The translations under genes and the position numbers were made by a program. From Bacteroidales bacterium UBA5072 (GTDB lineage: Bacteria > Bacteroidota > Bacteroidia > Bacteroidales > UBA10428), in the NCBI GenBank assembly GCA_002415855.1, contig DIAS01000007.1, positions 36,213-45,468 of the forward strand: DNA of 9,256 bases, read 5' to 3'. Below, in pieces: positions 1 through 5,328 of this stretch. Within the stretch, counting starts at the first letter, position 1. Each line of letters starts with the position of its first letter. The notes under the pieces were generated by a model that was not told the origin of the DNA, made no database searches, and worked only from the letters and a program-made list of their open reading frames with translations.

Positions 1-672
1 GATACCTGGTGGCAGACCGAAACCGGAGGTTTTATGATATGTCCCCTTCCCATTACCCCCTTACGACCAGGTTCTGCTACCAAGCCATTTTTTGGCAATG
101 AGGTGGCTGTTGTGGATGAATCAGGGAAGGAGGTCAATACTGGAGAAGAAGGCAATCTGGTGATAAAGTCTCCCTGGCCTGGCATGACTGCCGGTGTATA
201 TCGTGACCCGGACCGGTTTATTGAAACCTACTGGAAGAAATACAAAAAACAGGGCTGGTATTTCACGGGGGATTCGGCCAAAAAAAGCGAAGACGGTTAT
301 TATTGGATTATCGGCAGGGTAGACGATGTTATTAAAGTAAGCGGCTACAGGCTGGGTACGGCCGAAATAGAAAGCATAATGGTCAGTCATCCGGCGGTTG
401 CCGAGTCAGCAGCTGTTGCCATCCCGCATGATCTTAAAGGCAATGCAATCTACATCTATGCCATCCTGAGGAAGGGATTTGAGGCATCCAAGGAGCTGGA
501 ACACGAACTGGCCAATCATATTGTTGATCATTTGGGACCCATTGCGCGCCCCGAAGCGGTAAAATGCACAGATTCTCTTCCCAAAACGCGGAGCGGAAAA
601 ATCATGCGGCGTGTACTCAAGGCCAGAATACTTGGTCTGCCGGAAGGGGACCTCAGCACCCTGGAAGAATAG
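1..672 (+). CDS. acs: Acetyl-CoA synthetase (AMP-forming), C-terminal part, 5' truncated by window
   Basis: The enzyme activates acetate with ATP and CoA to acetyl-CoA through an acetyl-AMP intermediate, in the cytoplasm. The reading frame is open from base 1, so the N-terminal two thirds lie outside the window; 223 residues remain. Visible ANL-family motifs, in order, are DTWWQTETGG at residues 1-10, WYFTGD near 86-91, GRVDDVIKVSGYRLG near 105-119 (hinge and start of the mobile C-terminal domain) and PKTRSGK near 194-200. The Trp just before Gln in the first motif corresponds to Trp414 of Salmonella Acs, which restricts the acyl pocket to acetate. The last Lys (codon 598-600) is the catalytic lysine that is reversibly acetylated in characterised Acs proteins; such control here is inference. 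The protein ends in GDLSTLEE, shorter than E. coli Acs but like many other bacterial and archaeal members. It converges on the amidase gene with no bases between the stop codons. Confidence 0.95.
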   Translation, partial: DTWWQTETGGFMICPLPITPLRPGSATKPFFGNEVAVVDESGKEVNTGEEGNLVIKSPWPGMTAGVYRDPDRFIETYWKKYKKQGWYFTGDSAKKSEDGYYWIIGRVDDVIKVSGYRLGTAEIESIMVSHPAVAESAAVAIPHDLKGNAIYIYAILRKGFEASKELEHELANHIVDHLGPIARPEAVKCTDSLPKTRSGKIMRRVLKARILGLPEGDLSTLEE

Positions 673-2295
673 TCAGGCTAATGATGGCAGAAACTGCGGC
701 ATTTTCCGGTGTTTTGTCGCCTGTTCAAAAGCAAAAGCCAACCTGATCAGCATCGGCTCGCTCCATGCGCCGCCCATAAAAGTGATACCAACCGGCAACC
801 CATGGACAAAGCCAGCCGGAACGGTAATTGCCGGATATCCGGCACAGGCTGCTGGAGAAGAACTTCCACCCGAGAAATGATCCCCGTTGACCCAGTCGAT
901 TGTCCAGGCAGGTCCGCCTGTCGGGGCGATAATGGCATCAAGACGGTTCTGCTGCAAGGTGGTATCTATTCCGTCCTTGCCGGCCAGCCGTTTCAGGTTT
1001 GCCAGTGCACCGGTATAACGCTCCTCTGTCAGGGGACCCTTTTCTTCAGCACCCATGAATATTTCCTGTCCAAACCATGGCATTTCCTTGTCACGATTGT
1101 CCTCGTTAAAGGTGATCAGGTCTTTCAGACTCCTGACCTTCAGATCGCCCGGCAAGGCAGATAAATACCGGTTCAGATCAGCCTTGAACTCATACAGGAG
1201 CACATCAAATTCAATTTGTTCCATTTCTCCGGTTGTTCCGATGATTGCGGGGTCCACAATCTCAGCACCCATTTTGCGCATCGTCTCAATGGCATCTTCC
1301 ATGAGCCGGTCAACCGCCTCGTGAAAACCGAAGAAATTTCTTGCCACCCCTATGCGGGCATTCTTCAGGCCTCCTGGATCAAGGAATTTTGTGTAATCGG
1401 GCTGTATTCTTTCCCTGCTATCGCGGGTAGCAGTGTCCACAGGATCAAAACCGGCAAGTAATCCCAGCATGATTGCACTGTCGGTAACATTACGTGTCAT
1501 GGGGCCAGCAGTATCCTGGCTATGGGCTATGGGAATAATGCCGCTTCTGCTCAACAGGCCCAGGGTTGGCTTGAGCCCAACAATACCGTTGGCGGAGGAA
1601 GGACAGACAATGGATCCGTCGGTTTCCGTACCAATGGCCGCTGCGCACAGATTGGCAGATACAGCGACCCCTGATCCGGAGCTTGAACCGCAAGGACTCC
1701 GGTCGGTGACATAAGGATTCCGGGTTTGCCCACCCCGGGCACTCCATCCGCTTGACGACCGGCTCGACCTGAAATTGGCCCATTCGCTCAGGTTGGTCTT
1801 TCCAAGCAGAACGGCACCTGCTACCCGGAGCCGGTTTATGATAAAGGCATCCTGTTTTGCCATATGCCCGGATAGCGCAAGAGAACCGGCCGTGGTTTGC
1901 ATTTTGTCAGCCGTTTCAATGTTATCCTTGACCAGAACAGGTATGCCATGCAAAGGCCCCCTGATCTTTCCGGATTTTCTTTCCTGGTCAAGTTGCCTGG
2001 CAATTTCATGTGCATCTGGATTGATCTCAATAATGCTGTTAAGTGAAGGGCCATGCTGATCCAGGTCCCTGATCCTGTCAAGATAAAGTTCTACCAGCTT
2101 TTCGGAGGTGTACTTTCCGGTTTGCAGATATTCCTGCAACTGCAGCATGGTGACCTCCTGGAGTTCAAAATCGGCAAGGGAGTGACCTGAAGTTTTCTTA
2201 TCCTCCCGGGCAGGGGTACAAGATTGCAGCAAGGGCAGACCGGTGGCTGCGATACCTGCAACGGCTCCCCCCTTAATAAAACTACGTCTCCTCAT
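673..2295 (-). CDS. Amidase-signature family hydrolase, predicted Tat-exported lipoprotein, peptide-amidase-like
   Basis: A 540-residue amidase-signature enzyme, expected to hydrolyse a C-N amide bond outside the cytoplasm; the natural substrate is unknown. The N-terminus reads RRRSFIKGG (residues 2-10), resembling a twin-arginine motif, then a hydrophobic stretch and the lipobox-like LLQSC with Cys26 as probable lipidation site. The Ser-cisSer-Lys triad is readable: Lys123 in LVKDN, Ser204 in PCGSSSGSG and nucleophile Ser228 in GTETDGSIVCPS. The 24-residue spacing and the PCGSSSGSG and GTETDGSIVCP wording resemble Stenotrophomonas peptide amidase (Pam) more than GatA; this is recalled, not computed. 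I chose ATG 2295 because it starts exactly at the signal peptide. The frame stays open 29 codons further up, but that stretch overlaps metZ and has no signal-like character. The gene lies 10 bases after metZ and is probably co-transcribed with it. No Shine-Dalgarno is seen. A role in peptide or amide scavenging is only a guess. Confidence 0.9.
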   Translation of the reverse strand: MRRRSFIKGGAVAGIAATGLPLLQSCTPAREDKKTSGHSLADFELQEVTMLQLQEYLQTGKYTSEKLVELYLDRIRDLDQHGPSLNSIIEINPDAHEIARQLDQERKSGKIRGPLHGIPVLVKDNIETADKMQTTAGSLALSGHMAKQDAFIINRLRVAGAVLLGKTNLSEWANFRSSRSSSGWSARGGQTRNPYVTDRSPCGSSSGSGVAVSANLCAAAIGTETDGSIVCPSSANGIVGLKPTLGLLSRSGIIPIAHSQDTAGPMTRNVTDSAIMLGLLAGFDPVDTATRDSRERIQPDYTKFLDPGGLKNARIGVARNFFGFHEAVDRLMEDAIETMRKMGAEIVDPAIIGTTGEMEQIEFDVLLYEFKADLNRYLSALPGDLKVRSLKDLITFNEDNRDKEMPWFGQEIFMGAEEKGPLTEERYTGALANLKRLAGKDGIDTTLQQNRLDAIIAPTGGPAWTIDWVNGDHFSGGSSSPAACAGYPAITVPAGFVHGLPVGITFMGGAWSEPMLIRLAFAFEQATKHRKMPQFLPSLA

Positions 2296-2305
2296 AAATT
2301 GATTT

Positions 2306-3487
2306 TTATTGCATCGAGTTTTGAATCGCCTGTTCCATATCGGCCAGGATATCATCAATCTGTTCCAGCCCAACCGACACACGTATCATGCCGTCGGTAA
2401 TGCCGGATGCTTTTTTTTCATCAGGCGTTAATTTGGAATGCGTGGTAGTGGCCGGGTGGGTGATGATGGAACGTGTATCCCCCAGGTTGGATGAAATCGA
2501 CATCAGTTCCAGGGAATTTATAAACCTGTGGGCTCTTTCTAAGCCTCCCTTGAGCTCAAAGGTAACCAAACCTCCACCTAGTTTCATTTGTCTCTTCGCG
2601 AGCTTATATTGAGGATGAGAGGGCAGAAAAGGGTACTTTACCCAAATCACGTCGGGGTTCTTTTCCAGAAACCGGGCAAGCACCAATGCATTGCTGCAAT
2701 GACGTTCCATACGTACCGCAAGGGTTTCGAGACTCTTAGACAGGATCCAGGCTGTATGCGGTGACATCACCGGTCCGGTGATCTTTGACAGCAAGCGCAC
2801 CTCCTGTATGACTTCACGGTTTCCAAGTACAGCCCCGCTGATGGTTCTGCCCTGGCCATCAATAAACTTGGTGGTTGAATGGACTACAAGGTCAGCTCCA
2901 TATTGAAGTGGATTCTGCAAATAGGGAGTGGCAAAACAATTGTCGATCACCAGGTATATATCGTTTTTTTTGGCAAGCTTTCCCAGCCATCCGAGATCAA
3001 TAACATCCAGACCCGGATTGGAAGGCGACTCGGCATAGATCATCCTGGTAGTGGGCATGATACAGTCACTCCATTCCTTCTGATTATTGATATCGGCATA
3101 AGTATGGGAAATGCCCCACCTGGGAAGTACCTGGGTAAACAAGAGGTGCGTGGTGCCAAATATTTGCCTGCTGGCCAGGATATGATCACCCGGGCGCAGC
3201 AAAGCAAAAATGCTCAGGAACACTGCAGCCATGCCCGAAGCAGTAGCTACTCCGTCCTCAGCGCCCTCGAGGGCGCAAAGCTTACTGATCAGCTCATCTG
3301 TATTGGGATTGGCAAAACGAGTATATATATTGCCGGGTACCTCATCAGCGAAAACCGCACGCGCCTCTTCAGCAGAGCCGAAGATAAAACTGGATGTCTC
3401 AAAGACAGGTACGCTGTGCTCATGGTGTGATGAACGCTGGGCCTGCAGACGCACCGCGAGGGTTTCAAACTTTCTTTTCCGATCCAT
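2306..3487 (-). CDS. metZ: O-succinylhomoserine sulfhydrylase (Cys/Met metabolism PLP enzyme)
   Basis: A cytoplasmic PLP-dependent enzyme of the Cys/Met metabolism family, 393 residues, usual length. It most likely joins O-succinylhomoserine and sulfide to give homocysteine, the direct sulfhydrylation route to methionine. Visible landmarks are YTRFANPN at 55-62 (contacts the cofactor of the neighbouring subunit), SGMAAVF at 84-90 (phosphate-binding region), AESPSNP at 152-158, IDNCFATP at 181-188 with Asp182 for the pyridine nitrogen, and the Schiff-base Lys207 in STTKFIDGQGR. The DGQGR wording after the lysine is typical of MetZ. At the position where methionine gamma-lyase has its signature Cys (LYGCT), this protein has FGTT, which argues against a lyase. 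Cystathionine gamma-synthase or O-acetylhomoserine sulfhydrylase are less likely alternatives. It starts 2 bases after the Thx stop codon and ends 10 bases before the amidase, so an operon with both is likely. No riboswitch-like leader can sit directly ahead of it. Confidence 0.87.
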   Translation of the reverse strand: MDRKRKFETLAVRLQAQRSSHHEHSVPVFETSSFIFGSAEEARAVFADEVPGNIYTRFANPNTDELISKLCALEGAEDGVATASGMAAVFLSIFALLRPGDHILASRQIFGTTHLLFTQVLPRWGISHTYADINNQKEWSDCIMPTTRMIYAESPSNPGLDVIDLGWLGKLAKKNDIYLVIDNCFATPYLQNPLQYGADLVVHSTTKFIDGQGRTISGAVLGNREVIQEVRLLSKITGPVMSPHTAWILSKSLETLAVRMERHCSNALVLARFLEKNPDVIWVKYPFLPSHPQYKLAKRQMKLGGGLVTFELKGGLERAHRFINSLELMSISSNLGDTRSIITHPATTTHSKLTPDEKKASGITDGMIRVSVGLEQIDDILADMEQAIQNSMQ

Positions 3488-3489
3488 GC

Positions 3490-3852
3490 CTATTCTTTGG
3501 TATCAGCCTTCTTTCTGGTCCTGGGTTCCTTTTTTGCAGGTGTAGCAGCTTTAGGAGCCTTAACAGGAGGAACTTCCTTGACTTCCTTGACCTCCTTGAC
3601 CTCCTTGGCAACCTTTGGTTCCTTAACGGCAGCTACTTCCTTTACCTCTTTACTTTCCTTTGCTTCTTTTATTTCTCTTACTTCTTTGACTTCCTTTTGC
3701 TCTTTGACCTCCTGCGTTTCTCTTATGCCTTTGGCCTTAATCACCGGAGCGGCAACAGGTATTGCTGATTTGGCCAATTTCCTGCGACGGCGTACGCCAA
3801 AGGATCCCTGGAACAGTTTTCCCCTTCTGGTTTTTTTGTCTCCTTTTCCCAT
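3490..3852 (-). CDS. Ribosomal protein Thx (bTHX) homologue with long KEV-repeat tail
   Basis: The first 25 residues, MGKGDKKTRRGKLFQGSFG followed by a run of arginines, closely match the small-subunit protein Thx of Thermus (recalled as starting GKGDRRTRRGKIWRGTYG). There Thx is about 26 residues long and sits buried in the head of the 30S subunit. Bacteroidota homologues are usually short as well, by recollection. Here the total is 120 residues. After the Thx core comes a short Ala/Pro/Lys linker (about 26-46), then a charged segment of Lys-Glu-Val-type repeats (48-94), then a basic Pro/Ala/Lys tail (95-120). The tail is low in complexity and probably helical or disordered; its role is unknown. 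The core sequence and the Met-Gly-Lys start support ATG 3852. The gene leads the thx-metZ-amidase cluster, 2 bases before metZ. The opposite strand is also open over the same stretch because the repeat lacks stop codons both ways. The Thx identity is firm; the function of the extension is open. Confidence 0.85.
   Translation of the reverse strand: MGKGDKKTRRGKLFQGSFGVRRRRKLAKSAIPVAAPVIKAKGIRETQEVKEQKEVKEVREIKEAKESKEVKEVAAVKEPKVAKEVKEVKEVKEVPPVKAPKAATPAKKEPRTRKKADTKE
3571..3711 (-). repeat. In-frame 9-bp tandem repeat encoding Lys-Glu-Val units
   Basis: This stretch encodes residues 48-94 of the Thx homologue. Read on the minus strand, the last four units (residues 83-94, bases 3571-3606) are nearly identical 9-mers, AAGGAGGTC twice, then AAGGAAGTC and AAGGAAGTT, each encoding Lys-Glu-Val. 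Earlier units are diverged in sequence and codon use (KEV, REI, KEA, KES). The pattern suggests an old repeat with a more recent local expansion by slippage or unequal exchange. Because every unit is nine bases long, changes in copy number would keep the frame. Confidence 0.85.
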
Positions 3853-3898
3853 AGTATAGTTTATTAGTGGTTGAATCGTGCTTTTCGATTTATCATTC

Positions 3899-3906
3899 TA
3901 TATTTG
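3899..3906 (+). promoter_or_regulatory. Candidate -7 element (TATATTTG) for the HAD phosphatase gene
   Basis: TATATTTG matches TAnnTTTG exactly and would give a leader of roughly 55-60 bases before ATG 3972. No clear -33 TTG sits 19-21 bases upstream; the nearest TTG, at 3871-3873, is 25 bases away. An alternative is CATATTTG at 3952-3959, one mismatch, which would leave almost no leader. Either could be chance in this AT-rich spacer. Confidence 0.3.
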
Positions 3907-3942
3907 CCTCCAATTGACAAAGGATTATAATTTCTTAGATTA

Positions 3943-3972
3943 TAAAAATAGCATATTTGCAGCAATACACAA
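3943..3972 (-). promoter_or_regulatory. Candidate Bacteroidota-type promoter for the thx-metZ-amidase cluster
   Basis: On the minus strand, TTG (3972-3970) is followed after 19 bases by TATTTTTA (3950-3943), one mismatch from the Bacteroidota -7 consensus TAnnTTTG with its -33 TTG. Transcription would start near 3937 and leave a leader of about 85 bases before ATG 3852. The surrounding DNA is AT-rich, so a chance match is quite possible. No better candidate is visible closer to the gene. Confidence 0.3.
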
Positions 3973-4631
3973 TGAATTCTGTATACAAACATATCATTTT
4001 TGATCTGGACGGCACCTTGTCCGATTCGCGTGAGGGTATCTTCAATGCTTATGATCATGTGATTGAAAAACTCAAGATAAAAAGTCCCGGGCAGGAAGCA
4101 CGCATGACCCTGATAGGCCCTCCGTTGCAAAAAGGATTTGCTGACGTTTTCGGACTAAAGGGAACCGACATTGAAAGTGCTGTTAAAGTATTTCGTGAAT
4201 ATTATGCAACTAAGGGATTATATGAGAATGTCTTATACAATGGGATTGAGAATCTGCTTGGCAAGCTGAACCTGGCCGGAGCGATTTTGTATGTCGCCAC
4301 TTCCAAATACAGTGCCTATGCCAACCAGGTATTGAAGTATTTCGGGATTGATGGATATTTTAAGGAAGTTTCCGGTGCGGATTACAATGGATTTCACGCC
4401 TCCAAGGTCGATCTGGTTGCCGGAATCATCAGGAGAAATGACATCCGTGATCCATTGGAAGTGGTAATCATCGGGGATACACGTTATGATATTGAAGCAG
4501 CAGCTGAGTTGGGCATTGATTCCATTGGCGTAACTTATGGATTCAGCTCTCTTGCAGAAATAACGGCGTTTGACCCGGATTATATTGTCGAAAGCGTGGC
4601 TGACCTGGAACATCTCCTGCTCGATGATTGA
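3972..4631 (+). CDS. HAD-superfamily phosphatase, phosphoglycolate phosphatase-like
   Basis: A 219-residue cytoplasmic phosphohydrolase of the haloacid dehalogenase superfamily with all four motifs. Motif I is DLDGTLSDS with nucleophile Asp11 and acid-base Asp13; motif II is VATSK with Thr110; the motif III lysine is probably Lys145; motif IV is GDTRYD with Asp169 and Asp173 for magnesium. Residues 14-80 form the helical C1-type cap, including IGPPLQKGF, wording common in Gph- or nucleotidase-like members. The substrate cannot be told from sequence: phosphoglycolate, a nucleoside monophosphate or pyrophosphate are candidates. I chose ATG 3972; an in-frame TTG at 3957 would add five residues (LQQYT, or MQQYT if used as start) with no support. 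No Shine-Dalgarno is visible. The gene is divergent from thx and converges on the helical-protein gene, with 4 bases between the stop codons. Length and motifs show no damage. Confidence 0.88.
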   Translation: MNSVYKHIIFDLDGTLSDSREGIFNAYDHVIEKLKIKSPGQEARMTLIGPPLQKGFADVFGLKGTDIESAVKVFREYYATKGLYENVLYNGIENLLGKLNLAGAILYVATSKYSAYANQVLKYFGIDGYFKEVSGADYNGFHASKVDLVAGIIRRNDIRDPLEVVIIGDTRYDIEAAAELGIDSIGVTYGFSSLAEITAFDPDYIVESVADLEHLLLDD

Positions 4632-4635
4632 ATGC

Positions 4636-5211
4636 CTATTGAAAGTTGACCCGTTGCAGTTTCTTCAGGATCCTGTTTCCCCGGCTTCTGTAACCCGCGG
4701 AAGAACCAGGAAGGTTTTCCAGGACAATATTACTTAATACGATACCAATCTCAGGATTCTTCCGGCTCAGGTTGTACAAAATTTCCATACTGTATACCTG
4801 AATCGCCACAGGATATCTACCCGTCAGGTAGTCAAAGCAGATGTTCATCAACCGGGTCCTATCCTTTGCGGTCAGTTCTAGAGGAACTTCTGAAAGTATC
4901 TTCAGGTAATTCCTGAGCGTACCTTCAGAGCTCAGCTCCTTCAGTTTCCTGATCACTACTCTTTCAAAAGGTTTAAACAACTCCGGGAAATTGCAGCAAC
5001 AGATGCTCACCACCCGTGCTGCCCGCTGTGACAGTGGATCCCTGTCCAGCCATGACACATCAATTAAAGCTTTAAGTAATGATGGGTTATCATATACCAT
5101 GCTGGCTGTTAAATCAGCCAGATGTCTGCTGGAATCAACCAAATGCTGTTTGATTTGTTCGGTACCCAGACCTTTGTTGTTCCAAGGATTGCCGGATTTC
5201 TGAAGGGACAT
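4636..5211 (-). CDS. Uncharacterised alpha-helical, HEAT-like repeat protein
   Basis: I do not recognise a characterised family with certainty. The 191-residue protein has no signal peptide or membrane segment and is probably cytoplasmic. From about residue 25 to 188 it reads as successive amphipathic helices separated by short turns with Pro, Asp or Gly, as in HEAT or armadillo-like solenoids: about 27-40, 43-53, 60-73, 75-94, 97-109, 114-129, 134-149, 152-166 and 171-188. Such folds generally serve as protein-binding scaffolds; no catalytic motif is evident. Three consecutive cysteines stand at 71-73, and the C-terminal SAGYRSRGNRILKKL is basic. I have the impression that small proteins ending in a similar GxRSRG motif occur across Bacteroidota, but cannot confirm it here. 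The start at ATG 5211 is the first in frame, and a promoter candidate lies just upstream. The gene is divergent from relA, sharing a 117-bp spacer, and converges on the HAD gene. Confidence 0.75.
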   Translation of the reverse strand: MSLQKSGNPWNNKGLGTEQIKQHLVDSSRHLADLTASMVYDNPSLLKALIDVSWLDRDPLSQRAARVVSICCCNFPELFKPFERVVIRKLKELSSEGTLRNYLKILSEVPLELTAKDRTRLMNICFDYLTGRYPVAIQVYSMEILYNLSRKNPEIGIVLSNIVLENLPGSSAGYRSRGNRILKKLQRVNFQ

Positions 5212-5240
5212 AGGTTAATTCCATTTTTGCTAAAATAATC

Positions 5241-5270
5241 CAAAAATTCTTATCATCCCATTCACAGCAA
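5241..5270 (-). promoter_or_regulatory. Candidate promoter for the helical-protein gene
   Basis: On the minus strand, TTG (5270-5268) is followed after 19 bases by AATTTTTG (5248-5241), one mismatch from TAnnTTTG. Transcription would begin near 5235, about 24 bases before ATG 5211. The spacing is right for the Bacteroidota primary sigma factor, but the match is imperfect and the region is AT-rich. Confidence 0.35.
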
Positions 5271-5275
5271 TTCCA

Positions 5276-5307
5276 TTGCGATAGAAAGTCAAAAAGCGCT
5301 ACCTTTG
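5276..5307 (+). promoter_or_regulatory. Bacteroidota-type promoter for relA
   Basis: TTG at 5276-5278 and TACCTTTG at 5300-5307 match the -33 and -7 elements (TTG and TAnnTTTG) used by the Bacteroidota primary sigma factor, 21 bases apart. This is an exact consensus match and the clearest promoter of the window. Transcription should start about 5-7 bases after the -7 element, giving a leader of about 15 bases before ATG 5329. Such a short leader leaves no room for attenuation. Confidence 0.6.
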
Positions 5308-5328
5308 TAACTGAAATATACATGACCT

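Noticed and set aside
637..712. CCGGAA and TTCCGG near the acs/amidase junction as a possible terminator stem
   Set aside because: Only six pairs with a loop of more than 60 bases and no T-run; likely chance.
2296..2382. Upstream extension of the amidase frame by 29 codons
   Set aside because: It would overlap the 3' end of metZ and place a non-signal sequence ahead of an otherwise well-formed Tat/lipoprotein signal peptide.
3497..3859. A 120-codon + strand frame opposite the Thx homologue, rich in Leu-Thr-Ser repeats
   Set aside because: It is the antisense shadow of the KEV repeat, which has no stop codons in either direction; it has no family resemblance, while the minus-strand frame starts with a clear Thx core.
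3907..3911. GGAGG on the minus strand in the thx leader as a ribosome binding site
   Set aside because: It lies about 55 bases before the start codon with no ATG at a suitable distance.
3957..3971. TTG at 3957 as the start of the HAD phosphatase
   Set aside because: An ATG 15 bases later gives the usual short lead into motif I, and the TTG overlaps a possible -7 element.
3864..4130. Minus-strand frame of 88 codons across the thx-HAD spacer and the HAD 5' end
   Set aside because: Most of it is antisense to the HAD catalytic motifs, no family resemblance is seen, and it would cover the promoter region.
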